DNA from: Gemmatimonadota bacterium
GTDB taxonomy: Bacteria; Gemmatimonadota; Gemmatimonadetes; Gemmatimonadales; Gemmatimonadaceae
Assembly (NCBI GenBank): GCA_016719105.1
Contig: JADKAQ010000046.1
Location: forward strand, 1-64,000
Reading direction: 5' to 3'
Length of the DNA: 64,000 bases
Below, piece after piece: positions 15,749-24,464 of this stretch. Both the position numbers and the translations under genes were made by a program. A model generated the notes under the pieces. It saw only the letters and a list, made by a program, of their open reading frames with translations, searched no databases and had not been told where the DNA came from. How positions within the stretch are numbered: the stretch's first letter is position 1; the number at the start of each line of letters is the position of its first letter.

Positions 15749-17236
15749 GTGACCTCTCACGACTTTCTCACGCCGACCGCCGGGGGCCACGCGGCCCTGG
15801 CCCGCGCCGTCCACGCCGCCGTCGACACGCTTCGCCGGTCGCTCCCCAACGCACCATACAGCGGTGCCAGTCCCGAAGCGTTAGGCGCCCTGCTCCACGG
15901 CGAGCTGCTCCCCGACGCCGGCGTCTCGATCGACCAGGCGCTGCAGCAGGCAGAGGCCATCGTACGGCATTCGATCGTCACCGGTCACGCCGGCGCGGCG
16001 GCGCATCTCCACTGCCCACCCCTCATCGCCGCGCTCGCCGCCGAGGTCCTTCTCTCGGCGCTCAACCAGTCGATGGACTCGTTCGACCAGGCACCGGCCG
16101 CGACGATCGTCGAGTTGCAGGTGACGGACTGGCTCTGCCGCGTGGCGGGCCTCCCCGCAGGGGCCGGCGGGGCCTTCACCGCGGGCGGGACGCAGTCGAA
16201 CTACATGGGGCTCTGGCTGGCGCGCGACGTCTGGCTCGCGCAGCAGCGCGGCTGGTCGGTGCGCACGCGCGGACTGCCGCCCAACGCCAGCCGGCTGGCG
16301 ATCCTCTGTTCCGAAGTCGCGCACTTCACGGTCGACAAGTCGGCGATCCAGCTGGGGCTGGGGACCGACGCCGTGGTGAAGGTCGCGGTCGACGACCGTT
16401 TCCGGATGATCCCGGCGGCGCTCGACGAGGCGATTGACCGGCTCGCGGCCGAGGGACGGACGCCGTTCTGCATCGTGGGGACGGCAGGGACGACCGACTT
16501 CGGCTCGATCGACCCGTTAGGCGCGCTGGCCGATGCCGCCGAGCGGTGCGGCGCCTGGTTCCACGTGGATGCCGCGTACGGAGGGGCGTTGCTCTTCTCG
16601 CCACGGGGCGCGACAGCGCTGGCCGGACTCGACCGCGCCGACTCGATCACGCTCGACTTTCACAAGCTGCTGTGGCAGCCGATCAGCTGCGGCGCCTTCC
16701 TGTTGCGCGACGCCGCCCACTACGAGCTGCTCACCACGTACGCCGACTACCTCAATCCCGAGAGCCACGCCACCGACGGGATCCCCGACCTGGTGAACCG
16801 CTCCGTGCTCACCACGCGGCGCTTCGACGCGCTCAAGCTGTGGATGACGATGCGCGTGCTGGGGCGTGAGAAGCTGGCCGCGCTTATCGACCAGACCTGC
16901 GCCCTGGCGCAATCGGTGGCCGCCGTGATTGCGGCGCACCCGTCGCTGGAGCTGGTGCATGCGCCGGAGCAGCTCTCGTGCGTCCTCTTTCGCTATCGCC
17001 GCCAGCAGCAAGCGGGGGCGGAGGGCCACGCTGCCACACGGGACGACCAGCTCAACACGTTGATCCGTGACGACCTGTTCCGGCGGGGCGTGGCGGTGAT
17101 CGGCGTGACAAAGGTGCGCGACCGCACGACGCTCAAGCTGACGTTGCTCAACCCCACGGCCGCACTGCACGAGCTGTCGGCCATCGTGGACGCGGTCGCT
17201 GCCAGCGGTGCGGCGCTCGATGTGGCGACACCGTAG
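15749..17236 (+). CDS. PLP-dependent group II decarboxylase (diaminobutyrate decarboxylase-like)
   Basis: A 495-residue PLP enzyme that probably decarboxylates an amino acid in the cytoplasm. Family marks seen: GAFTAGGTQSNYMGLWLARD, GTAGTTDFGSIDPLG, WFHVDAAYGGALLFS and the PLP lysine in DFHKLLWQPISCGAFLLRD. Similarity of these blocks to L-2,4-diaminobutyrate decarboxylases suggests 1,3-diaminopropane formation, but aspartate, glutamate or aromatic substrates cannot be excluded. I chose GTG at 15749, giving MTSHDFLTPTAGG; the frame is open farther upstream only because of the frameshifted neighbour. No siderophore or polyamine partner gene is visible. Confidence 0.85.
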   Translation: MTSHDFLTPTAGGHAALARAVHAAVDTLRRSLPNAPYSGASPEALGALLHGELLPDAGVSIDQALQQAEAIVRHSIVTGHAGAAAHLHCPPLIAALAAEVLLSALNQSMDSFDQAPAATIVELQVTDWLCRVAGLPAGAGGAFTAGGTQSNYMGLWLARDVWLAQQRGWSVRTRGLPPNASRLAILCSEVAHFTVDKSAIQLGLGTDAVVKVAVDDRFRMIPAALDEAIDRLAAEGRTPFCIVGTAGTTDFGSIDPLGALADAAERCGAWFHVDAAYGGALLFSPRGATALAGLDRADSITLDFHKLLWQPISCGAFLLRDAAHYELLTTYADYLNPESHATDGIPDLVNRSVLTTRRFDALKLWMTMRVLGREKLAALIDQTCALAQSVAAVIAAHPSLELVHAPEQLSCVLFRYRRQQQAGAEGHAATRDDQLNTLIRDDLFRRGVAVIGVTKVRDRTTLKLTLLNPTAALHELSAIVDAVAASGAALDVATP

Positions 17237-17269
17237 TTTCCGCCATCCCCTCTCGCCGGTCGGTCACGA

Positions 17270-17587
17270 ATGCCCCCGTTTGTCCTCCTGATCGGCGCCG
17301 CCGTGCTCTATGTGCTGGGCGGTGTGGCCATGAAGCAGTCGCAGTCGCTGACACTGTGGCAACCCTCGTTCCTGGTCTACGCGACCTTCGCCGGTGGGGC
17401 GACGCTGCAGACGCTGGGGATGGCCACGGGGAAGATGAGCGTGGCCTACGCGGTGGTGCTGGGACTGGAAGCGGTGCTGGCGCTCGGCCTGGCCGCCGTG
17501 ATGCTCCACGAGCGCGTGAACCTGGCGCAGCTCGTGGGGACGGCGCTGGTGGTGGCGGGGATCGTGGTGCTGAAGGTCAACGAATAG
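17270..17587 (+). CDS. SMR/EmrE-like four-helix membrane protein lacking the key glutamate
   Basis: 105 residues with four hydrophobic helices and the SMR end LVGTALVVAGIVVLKVN. Aligned by eye to EmrE, GAAVLYVLGGVAMKQSQS matches the first helix, but the essential membrane Glu (EmrE Glu14) is replaced by Tyr. ATGKMSVAYAVVLGLEAVLAL matches the third helix. Proton-coupled drug export as in EmrE is therefore unlikely. It may move a neutral solute or act as a DMT-type half transporter. It lies 33 nt after the decarboxylase and could be co-transcribed; export of a polyamine product is a speculative link. Confidence 0.7.
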   Translation: MPPFVLLIGAAVLYVLGGVAMKQSQSLTLWQPSFLVYATFAGGATLQTLGMATGKMSVAYAVVLGLEAVLALGLAAVMLHERVNLAQLVGTALVVAGIVVLKVNE

Positions 17588-17618
17588 CGCGTTCGAAGCG
17601 CTCGACGAGGGCCCACGC

Positions 17619-18959
17619 CTACGTGTCTGTCCCGTCGATTCCGAGCGCCCTGAGCTTGCGCCAGAGCGTCGTTCGTCCCATCCCGAGCAGGTCGGCGGCT
17701 CGCGTCGGGGAGCCCCCACACTGGTCGAGCGCCCCGAGAATTCTGTCGCGTTCCTGCAACTCGTCATCGGGCGCGCGATATCGAGGCGGTGCGGCGCCCT
17801 CGAGCGATTCCCGCACCTCCTCGGGAAGATGCTGCAGCTCGATGCGGCGGCCTTCGGCCAGCACAGCGGCGCTCTCGATGGCCCCGAGCAAGTGCCGCAC
17901 GTTGCCCGGCCAATCGAACCCACGCATGGCTCGCAGGGCGAGCGGCGAGCACGCCAGTTCGCTCCACTGCGGCACACGAGCGCGAAGACGTTCGAGCGCG
18001 TGCTGGGCGAGTAACGGAATGTCCTCGCGACGCTCGCGAAGCGGCGGGACGTCGATCGTGAAGACCGCAAGACGGTAGTACAGGTCCTCACGAAAGCGCC
18101 GCTCGTGCACGAGGCTGCGCAAGTCGCGATTGGTCGCGGTCACCACCCTTATGTCCACCGGCACGGGACGACTCGCCCCAACGCGTTGCACCTCACGCTC
18201 CTGGAGGACGCGCAGCAGGCGCTGCTGCACGGCGAGGCTCATCTCGCCGACCTCGTCCAGGAAGAGCGTGCCGCCATGCGCGGATTCGATGACGCCGATG
18301 CGGTCGCGTACGGCGCCGGTGAACGAACCACGTGCGTGGCCGAAGAGTTCACTCTCGAGGAGCGATTCGGAGAGCGCACCGCAGTTGACGGCGACGAAGG
18401 CCGCGTCGCGACGGTCCGACAACCGATGGACAGCGCGCGCCACCAGCTCCTTGCCGACCCCCGTCTCACCCGAGATGAGTACCGTCGTCGACAAGGGCGC
18501 CACGCGCTCGAGGCGACTCAGGACGTCCTGCATCGCCGCGGCACGACCGATGATCTCGCGTCCGGCGTGCGCGCGCGCATCGCCGCTGGGGCGACTGTCG
18601 AGGAGCTCCGCCACACGGCCGGCCAGGATATCCGGCTCGACCGGCTTGGTCAGGAAGTCATCCGCGCCCAGGTGCAGCGATCGAACGGCCAGCTCGACGG
18701 TCCCGACACCGCTGATCATCAGGATGGGGACGGTGTGTCCCCGTATGCGCAGCGTTTCCAGCAGCTGCAAGCCGTCGATGCCGGGCATCTTGAGGTCGAG
18801 CAGCATCAGGTCGTAGTGCCGGGCGCGCAGGGCCTCGGCGGCGGCGGCGCCGTCGGCCGCATCGTCGGCCTGGTAGCCGTCGTGCCGCAGCAGCGCACAC
18901 GTGGAGAGCCGAAAGGCGCGGTCGTCGTCGACGACGAGGATCCGTCGAGTCGCCGTCAT
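17619..18959 (-). CDS. Sigma-54-dependent response regulator (NtrC family)
   Basis: A 446-residue activator with receiver domain (phosphoacceptor Asp55 in LMLLDLKMPG; acidic DDD at 11-13), AAA+ domain (Walker A GETGVGKE, GSFTGA loop for sigma-54 contact, TLFLDEVGEM Walker B, WPGNVRHL) and C-terminal Fis-type helix-turn-helix (GGSPTRAADLLGMGRTTLWRKLRALG). Phosphorylation by the upstream kinase should let it open sigma-54 promoters. Its ATG overlaps the kinase stop (ATGA at 18956-18959), so the pair is translationally coupled. No -24/-12 promoter was spotted in the window, so the target regulon is unknown. Confidence 0.95.
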   Translation of the reverse strand: MTATRRILVVDDDRAFRLSTCALLRHDGYQADDAADGAAAAEALRARHYDLMLLDLKMPGIDGLQLLETLRIRGHTVPILMISGVGTVELAVRSLHLGADDFLTKPVEPDILAGRVAELLDSRPSGDARAHAGREIIGRAAAMQDVLSRLERVAPLSTTVLISGETGVGKELVARAVHRLSDRRDAAFVAVNCGALSESLLESELFGHARGSFTGAVRDRIGVIESAHGGTLFLDEVGEMSLAVQQRLLRVLQEREVQRVGASRPVPVDIRVVTATNRDLRSLVHERRFREDLYYRLAVFTIDVPPLRERREDIPLLAQHALERLRARVPQWSELACSPLALRAMRGFDWPGNVRHLLGAIESAAVLAEGRRIELQHLPEEVRESLEGAAPPRYRAPDDELQERDRILGALDQCGGSPTRAADLLGMGRTTLWRKLRALGIDGTDT

Positions 18960-20839
18960 CGTGCACTCGCGTCGTGCGCTTCCGCGGAAGCGGCGGCAGT
19001 CTCCGCCGCGCTACCCTCGACGCGTGAGTCGAGTGCCAACGCCGTGGACTCAGGCAGGACCAGTGTGAAGCGCGCTCCTCCGCCAGGCGCATCGCTGACA
19101 CCGATGCGCCCACCGGCGCTCCTCACGAGCCCTTCGGCGACGAAGAGCCCCAGCCCCACGCCCTGCAGGTCGCTCTTGGTACTGTAGAACGGGTCGAAGA
19201 CGCGCTCTCGCTTGTCGGCGGCTATCCCCGGGCCGTTGTCGTCGACGATGATCGTGATGCCCGTCGCGTCACGCGCGACCGCGATCGTCACACGCGACCC
19301 ACGCTCAGTGCGCTCCGCTCCGCGTTCGCTCGCTGCCTCGCGCGCGTTCTGCACCAGGTTGAGCAGGACTTGCTTGAGCGCGTCACCGGCGATCGCCGCA
19401 TACAGCTTCGGATCGCCGCTGACGCTCACCTGGAACTCCTCGGACGAGACACCCGCGGTGACCAGGCGCACGACGTCACGCGCCGTCGTCACCGGCGCGC
19501 ACAGGGCCGGCGCACCCGGGCGCGGTCGGCTGACGTCGAGCATCTGTTCCGCCAGTTCATGCATGCGCAGGAGTTCGTTGATGGCCAGGTCGGCGAACTC
19601 GAGCCCTTCGGGATCGTTGGCCAGACGTCGGCGCACGACCTCGAGGCAGTTGCGCAGCGACGCGACGGGATTGCGGATCTCGTGCGCGAGCTGCGCGACG
19701 AGCCGCCCGGCGGCGGCAAGCCGTTCTCGCTGCAGGAGGTCGGCCTGCAGCGCCTGGAGCCGCGCACTGCGCTCCTGCAGGGCCTCGTTGGATTCCCGCA
19801 GCTGCACGAGTCGCGACCGGAGCGCCTCTCGCATCTCGTGAAATCGCTCGGAGACCGTGGCGACCTCCGACAAGCGCGACTCCGGGAGTACCGTGTCAAA
19901 CGAACCGGCGCCAATGGCCTCGGCTGCGGCGGCGAGCTGACGCACCGGCCGCGAAATGCGCCGCGACAGCCAGGCCGCGAGCAGGAGCGCGACGGCGACT
20001 GCCGCCGTCGAGGCGATCGCAGCGGTTCGTCGCAATGCCGGGAGCACCGCGAGCTCCTGCGCGATCGATCGCACGAAGGTGGCCGAACCGGCATTCGCGA
20101 GCTTGGTGCGAACGACCAGGTAGCGGGCGTCGGCCACTTCGATTTCGCGTGTGAGGGTGTCGCCCGCGGGCGAGCGCATTCGCGCGAGAATTGCCGTCGC
20201 CAGCGCCGTATCGAGCGTCGTGGCGGAAACGAACTCACCCGGCGCCGTTGCGATGATCAGGTCGGCGCGCAGGAGTCCCTTGAGTCCGATCACCTCCTCG
20301 TCGTCGAGGGGGAGCGTCACGCCCGCGGCGCCGATCCAGCGACCCTGCAGTTCGAGCGGAGCGAGCGCCACCGTTCGGATGACCGTTCTGTCAGACCAGA
20401 GTTCGACCGGCATCCGTCCCGCGCGCGTCTGCTGAATGAGCGAGGAATCCGGGCGCGAGCCGAGACTCATCGCCGAGTCCGGCGAGGACACGAGCAGCGA
20501 TGCCGCTCCCAGCGACGGCCGAACGGTCTCGAGGATGGCGAGCATTCCCGCCCGGTCACCTCGAGCGACCGCCTCGGCGAGTCCCGGGGCGTGCGCGAGG
20601 TCCTTGGCGCGCATCATGAGCGCATCGAAGTAGGTCGCGTTCCGGTCTGCCAGGAGCTTCGGCGCTGTCGCCAGGTCGGCACGCGCCCGGGCGATGAGCG
20701 ACGCGGCCAGGCGGCGATCGAGTGCAATCGCCGCTGGGACCATGGCCACCAGAACCGACAGCGCGATCGCCGCGAGCAGGGCGCTGTTGAGGGTGATCCG
20801 TGAGGGAGTCGAGGCGGAAGCGGACGAGGAACTGCTCAC
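18956..20839 (-). CDS. Membrane sensor histidine kinase
   Basis: 627 residues from a GTG start. A transmembrane helix (about 18-40), a large extracytoplasmic sensor region of Cache-like size, a second helix (TAAVAVALLLAAWLS), HAMP (RRISRPVRQLAAAAEAI), a coiled coil (LRSRLVQLRESNEAL), HisKA with LVAQLAHEIRNPVASLRN (phospho-His in AHEIRNP) and HATPase_c with VLLNLVQNAREA, DDNGPGIAADKRERVFDPFYSTK and GVGLGLFVAEGLV. This is the NtrB/AtoS-like arrangement that partners sigma-54 regulators, in keeping with the coupled NtrC-type gene. The signal is unknown. Confidence 0.94.
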   Translation of the reverse strand: MSSSSSASASTPSRITLNSALLAAIALSVLVAMVPAAIALDRRLAASLIARARADLATAPKLLADRNATYFDALMMRAKDLAHAPGLAEAVARGDRAGMLAILETVRPSLGAASLLVSSPDSAMSLGSRPDSSLIQQTRAGRMPVELWSDRTVIRTVALAPLELQGRWIGAAGVTLPLDDEEVIGLKGLLRADLIIATAPGEFVSATTLDTALATAILARMRSPAGDTLTREIEVADARYLVVRTKLANAGSATFVRSIAQELAVLPALRRTAAIASTAAVAVALLLAAWLSRRISRPVRQLAAAAEAIGAGSFDTVLPESRLSEVATVSERFHEMREALRSRLVQLRESNEALQERSARLQALQADLLQRERLAAAGRLVAQLAHEIRNPVASLRNCLEVVRRRLANDPEGLEFADLAINELLRMHELAEQMLDVSRPRPGAPALCAPVTTARDVVRLVTAGVSSEEFQVSVSGDPKLYAAIAGDALKQVLLNLVQNAREAASERGAERTERGSRVTIAVARDATGITIIVDDNGPGIAADKRERVFDPFYSTKSDLQGVGLGLFVAEGLVRSAGGRIGVSDAPGGGARFTLVLPESTALALDSRVEGSAAETAAASAEAHDASAR

Positions 20840-20865
20840 GGGAACCCGTTGAGGTGACTGCGTGA

Positions 20866-20899
20866 CGGATCGCGGAGCACAAAGGCAGTCCGCGATCCG
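20866..20899. terminator. Perfect 11-bp hairpin between lipoprotein and kinase genes
   Basis: CGGATCGCGGA and TCCGCGATCCG pair perfectly across a 12-nt loop. It lies 13 nt past the stop of the 20912-22048 gene and 27 nt before the kinase start, both on the minus strand. It is probably an intrinsic-type terminator or a readthrough control point; it lacks a T tract. Confidence 0.6.
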
Positions 20900-20911
20900 C
20901 CCACAGGAGAG

Positions 20912-22048
20912 TTAGCGAGCCGCCAATCCGTTTGTTCCCGGCGGGAGCCCGACCGCGCCACCGTTTACTGGCGTGAGAGCGCCGCTCGGGGACACCTCGA
21001 AGGCGTCGATGGCGTTCCCGCGTGCGGTCAGCGCATAGATGTACTTGCTATCGCGCGAGACGGCGAGGTCGATCGGACCTCCCGCCGTCGTCGCCGTCAC
21101 GCCGTCGTTGTCGAGCAGGGTGATCGTGCCACCCTTGATGGCGTAGCCACTGATCGAGTTGCTCCCGGTGTTCGTGGTGTACGCAAAGCGCCCATCGCCC
21201 GTGACCGCGACCCAGCACGCCGCGGTCTCCGTGGTACCGACCGACCCGCTGATGAGGCGCACCTGGCCGGTGCGCGACACTTCGTACGAAGAGAGCGCGC
21301 TTGCGTCCGTGGCGCCACCAAACGCTTCCGAGACGATCAGGAGTCCGTTCACGACGGCGAAGCCAAACGGCGTCTGGCCGTTGGATGCCGACACGATCGG
21401 GGCGCTTGCGACGCCCAGTCGTCCCACCGTGTAAGTCGTGATGCGATTGGTCGCCTTCTCGGTCACCACGAGGAGGGTGCCGCCACGGGCAAACTGGATC
21501 TGCGCCGGGCCCGCTCCCGCCTGGCTCAGCGCCCGCGCGGAGCCGGCGATCGGCGACAGCCGGCCGTTCAGCAGTCGGAAGCCGGCAATGCCCCCACTTC
21601 CACCCGCATTGAGCACGTACACCACTCCGCCCCACTCAGCGATGCTGATTGGCTGCATTCCGCCACTTGGCCACGTGCCGACGCGCTCCAGCGAACCATT
21701 CGGGCGAATCCGGAAGGAGGTGACGCTGTTGCTGGCGGCGTTCACCACGAGCAGCTCGCGGCCGGAACTGGAGATGATCACGCCGTTCTGGTTGCCGAGT
21801 CCGGTGCCGCTTCCCATGCCGTTGGTGGCGAACGATCCCGCCGGTGACAGGGCCCCGTCAGACGCACGATTGAAGACCAACACGGCGTTACCGGCCGCAC
21901 TGTTGGTCGCCGTATAGACCTGGCCCGTGACGGCGTTGCCTTCCACCCGGTCGGCGTTCGGGGCCAACGGGAGCGACGACGTCAGGTCATCGTTGGTGCT
22001 GCACGCCGCGAGAACGGCTACGAGCGGGAGCATGCGGGAGAGTTTCAT
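20912..22048 (-). CDS. Beta-propeller lipoprotein (lactonase/YncE-like)
   Basis: 378 residues. MKLSRMLPLVAVLAAC gives a lipoprotein signal with lipobox LAAC and a following Ser. The mature part consists of repeated propeller blades (GQVYTATNSAAGNAVLVFNR, GRELLVVNAASNSVTSFRI, FAYTTNTGSNSISGYAI, KYIYALTARGNAIDAFEV), like 6-phosphogluconolactonase-type or YncE-type seven-bladed propellers. I chose the ATG at 22048 because upstream in-frame codons would bury the lipobox. It is divergent from the amidohydrolase across a 445-nt structured spacer. No catalytic residues can be claimed; ligand binding or a structural role at the membrane is equally possible. Confidence 0.82.
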   Translation of the reverse strand: MKLSRMLPLVAVLAACSTNDDLTSSLPLAPNADRVEGNAVTGQVYTATNSAAGNAVLVFNRASDGALSPAGSFATNGMGSGTGLGNQNGVIISSSGRELLVVNAASNSVTSFRIRPNGSLERVGTWPSGGMQPISIAEWGGVVYVLNAGGSGGIAGFRLLNGRLSPIAGSARALSQAGAGPAQIQFARGGTLLVVTEKATNRITTYTVGRLGVASAPIVSASNGQTPFGFAVVNGLLIVSEAFGGATDASALSSYEVSRTGQVRLISGSVGTTETAACWVAVTGDGRFAYTTNTGSNSISGYAIKGGTITLLDNDGVTATTAGGPIDLAVSRDSKYIYALTARGNAIDAFEVSPSGALTPVNGGAVGLPPGTNGLAAR

Positions 22049-22140
22049 CGTCAACGAACCTCGGTGCGAAGGTTGGATGTGCGTTGTTCGTGCGGTTGCC
22101 CATGGGTTAGGCAGGTTCGGCGCCGCGGCCAGGCGCGATG

Positions 22141-22196
22141 GCACTCACGAGTGCAACACGCCACGCGCCAAGCAGTTGGCGCGTCGGCGCGCCGAC
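22141..22196. promoter_or_regulatory. Three consecutive perfect palindromes in a divergent spacer
   Basis: GCACTC-AC-GAGTGC (22141-22154), GCGCCAA-GCAG-TTGGCGC (22165-22182) and GTCGGCGCGCCGAC (22183-22196) follow one another within 56 nt, in the 22049-22493 spacer between divergent genes. They may be operators or form RNA hairpins in a leader of the amidohydrolase. A GTTAGGC word lies nearby at 22106. Confidence 0.55.
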
Positions 22197-22219
22197 ACAT
22201 GACGGGAGGAAGGCGCCGC

Positions 22220-22261
22220 GATGAAACGCCGCCACGGGCGACGAAACGTCCCGATGAAACG
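22220..22261. repeat. GAYGAAACG direct repeats
   Basis: GATGAAACG (22220), GACGAAACG (22240) and GATGAAACG (22253) sit upstream of the amidohydrolase, just after the palindrome cluster. The spacing (20 and 13 nt) is not a whole number of turns throughout. They could be activator sites. Nothing else recognisable is present up to the ATG at 22494. Confidence 0.45.
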
Positions 22262-22493
22262 GCGGCCGCGTCTCCTGGAGTCCGTGTCTCGGTGTGTCCG
22301 GGCGCGGCCGACGCGTGGCGCCCACGCGGCTCACAGCGGCGCAGGAGGTGAACGCCTAGGAGGGTGCGTCATGCCTGGGCGGGAGGCACGCGAGGCGCAA
22401 CGTCGCGCCGTTCCTCTAGCGACCGAGACAGATCGCACCGAGTTTCATGGCGCATCGCCTCCTGCGCAACGCGCACTCCCGCAGACTCATCAC

Positions 22494-24464
22494 ATGACGC
22501 GACGTTTCTCGCACACTCGAGCCACGGCGTTCCTCGCCGGCGCGCTTGCGCTCATCGTGCTCCCGCACGTCAGCGCCGCTCAGTCGAGCGCCCCCGCCTA
22601 CGACATCATCCTGCGTGGCGGGACGGTCGTGGATGGAACCGGCGGTCCGCGCCGCCGTGCCGATGTCGCCATCACGCGTGGCCATATCGCCCGCGTCGGC
22701 GACCTGGCGCGGGCCACGGCGCGCACCGAGATCGACGTACGCGGCCTCTTCGTGGCCCCGGGCTTCCTCAACATCCACTCGCACGCCAACCCCGGCGTCC
22801 TGCCAACTGCCGAGAACATGCTGACGCAGGGGGTGACGACGGAGCTGGTGAACGCCGACGGCGCCGGCCCGGTCGACATCGCCCCTCAGCTCTCGGCATT
22901 CGAGAAGGGGGGGCTCGCGGTCAACGTGGCCGCGAGCACCGGCTTCAACACGGCGTGGACCAGCGTCATGGGGCCCAGCGACCATCGTCCGACGCCTGAC
23001 GAGACGGCGCGCGTGACGGCGATCATCCTCGCCAACCTGGCGAAGGGGGCGTACGGCGTGGCGGCGGGGCTCGACTACAAGCCCGCGTACTTCGCGACGA
23101 CGGCCGAGGTGATCCAGATCCTCAAGCCGACGCGCCCGTGGCGCAGCTTCTTCCCCAACCACGACCGCCTAACGCCGGAGTCGGGGTACAGCTCGCGCAG
23201 CGCGATGGAGGAGACGATGACGATCGGCAACGCCACCGGCCTGCTCCCCGTCTTCACGCACATGAAGGCGCAGGGGCGCGCCCGCGGCAGCTCGCCGTCG
23301 ATCGTCGCGATGATGAACCAGTCGACGGCGGCCGGGCAGCCCGTGGCCGCCGACATCTATCCGTATCTCGCGGGGCAGACGGCGTTGGCCGCCTTGATCA
23401 TCCCCGGCTGGGCCCAGGACGGCGGCGTGGCGAAGATGCGCGAGCGCTTCAAGGACCCGGCGTTGCGCGCGAAGATCATCGCCGAATCTAACGAAGGAAT
23501 CGCCGCGCGCTTCACCGGCCCCGAAGGGATCGTGCTCAACGAGACGGGGCGCCGCATCTCCGACATCATGAAGGAGCGCGGACTCTCGACGCCGGGCGAA
23601 GCGGTCGTCTCGGTGCTGGAGACGGAGTATCCGTCGATGATCGCGACCTTCGGCGCCGAGGAGGACCTCGTGCGTTTCCTGCAGCACCCGGACATCGCGG
23701 TGGCCTGCGACTGCGGCGCCTGGAAGGAGACCAAGGCACACCCGCGCGGCTTCGGGACCTTCCCGCGCATCCTGGGGCACTACGTGCGCGAGACGAAGGT
23801 GCTCACGTGGGAGAACGCGGTGCGCAAGATGAGTGGGCTCCCGGCGGCGATCATGGGGGTGGCCGACCGCGGGCTGATTGCCCCGGGGATGGCGGCCGAC
23901 ATCGCGGTCTTCGACACCGCGACGGTGATCGACCGCGCGACGTACGAGAAGCCGGATGCGCTGTCGGAGGGGATTCGCGTGGTGCTGGTGAACGGCGTGG
24001 TGGCGCTCAGGGACGGGAAAGTGACGGGCGAGCGCGGCGGCAGGGCGCTGCGCCGCACGCCGCATGAGCCCAGCCGGGTGCAGCGCCTGACGAGTGCACG
24101 GCAGGTGGCGGCGGCGGGATCGCTCGTCGTCGCGGGCGGCGCACCACACACGATCTCCGTGTCGATCTCGCAGGCGAGCAAGGCGCCCTCGGCTTCGGGA
24201 CGCCTCAGCCTGACGAGTGCGGGCGGGGTGACGATCGAGTCGTCGTCGTTCGGGACGCTGCAGGTGGCGCCCGGGTGGGCGAGCGTCACGGGGCGGGCAC
24301 GGGTGCGCGGCGCCACCGACCTGGATGGCGACCGGGCCTTCACCGTCATCATCGACCGGGCCGACCCGATGGTCGACGGCCCGGGGTCGACGGTGGTGCT
24401 GTGGGTGGAGGGGATGGCGCCGGTTACCGGGCGATTGGCGACGTCGGCTCGGGTGGTACCGTAG
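22494..24464 (+). CDS. Secreted D-aminoacylase-like amidohydrolase with extra C-terminal domain
   Basis: 656 residues. A signal peptide (about 1-28, ending VSAAQS) sends it out of the cytoplasm. The amidohydrolase core starts with YDIILRGGTVVDGTGGPRRRADV and has the metal-binding HxH in NIHSHANPG, a later FTHMKAQG His, and the exit strand GLIAPGMAADIAVFDTATVID. Family members hydrolyse N-acyl-D-amino acids or related amides. About 140 residues beyond the core form a second all-beta domain (HTISVSISQASKAPSA, FGTLQVAPGWASVTG), unusual for the family. I chose the ATG at 22494 for the signal peptide. Its last 41 nt overlap the convergent trehalase gene. Confidence 0.85.
   Translation: MTRRFSHTRATAFLAGALALIVLPHVSAAQSSAPAYDIILRGGTVVDGTGGPRRRADVAITRGHIARVGDLARATARTEIDVRGLFVAPGFLNIHSHANPGVLPTAENMLTQGVTTELVNADGAGPVDIAPQLSAFEKGGLAVNVAASTGFNTAWTSVMGPSDHRPTPDETARVTAIILANLAKGAYGVAAGLDYKPAYFATTAEVIQILKPTRPWRSFFPNHDRLTPESGYSSRSAMEETMTIGNATGLLPVFTHMKAQGRARGSSPSIVAMMNQSTAAGQPVAADIYPYLAGQTALAALIIPGWAQDGGVAKMRERFKDPALRAKIIAESNEGIAARFTGPEGIVLNETGRRISDIMKERGLSTPGEAVVSVLETEYPSMIATFGAEEDLVRFLQHPDIAVACDCGAWKETKAHPRGFGTFPRILGHYVRETKVLTWENAVRKMSGLPAAIMGVADRGLIAPGMAADIAVFDTATVIDRATYEKPDALSEGIRVVLVNGVVALRDGKVTGERGGRALRRTPHEPSRVQRLTSARQVAAAGSLVVAGGAPHTISVSISQASKAPSASGRLSLTSAGGVTIESSSFGTLQVAPGWASVTGRARVRGATDLDGDRAFTVIIDRADPMVDGPGSTVVLWVEGMAPVTGRLATSARVVP

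Noticed and set aside
15125..17236. Apparent fusion of a secreted protein with a PLP decarboxylase
   Set aside because: The linking part is a frameshifted reading of the first gene; the correct frame stops at 15726 and the decarboxylase has its own GTG at 15749.
22221..22493. Upstream start for the amidohydrolase
   Set aside because: The extra 91 residues are Arg-rich, cross the repeat region and would bury the signal peptide that begins at 22494.
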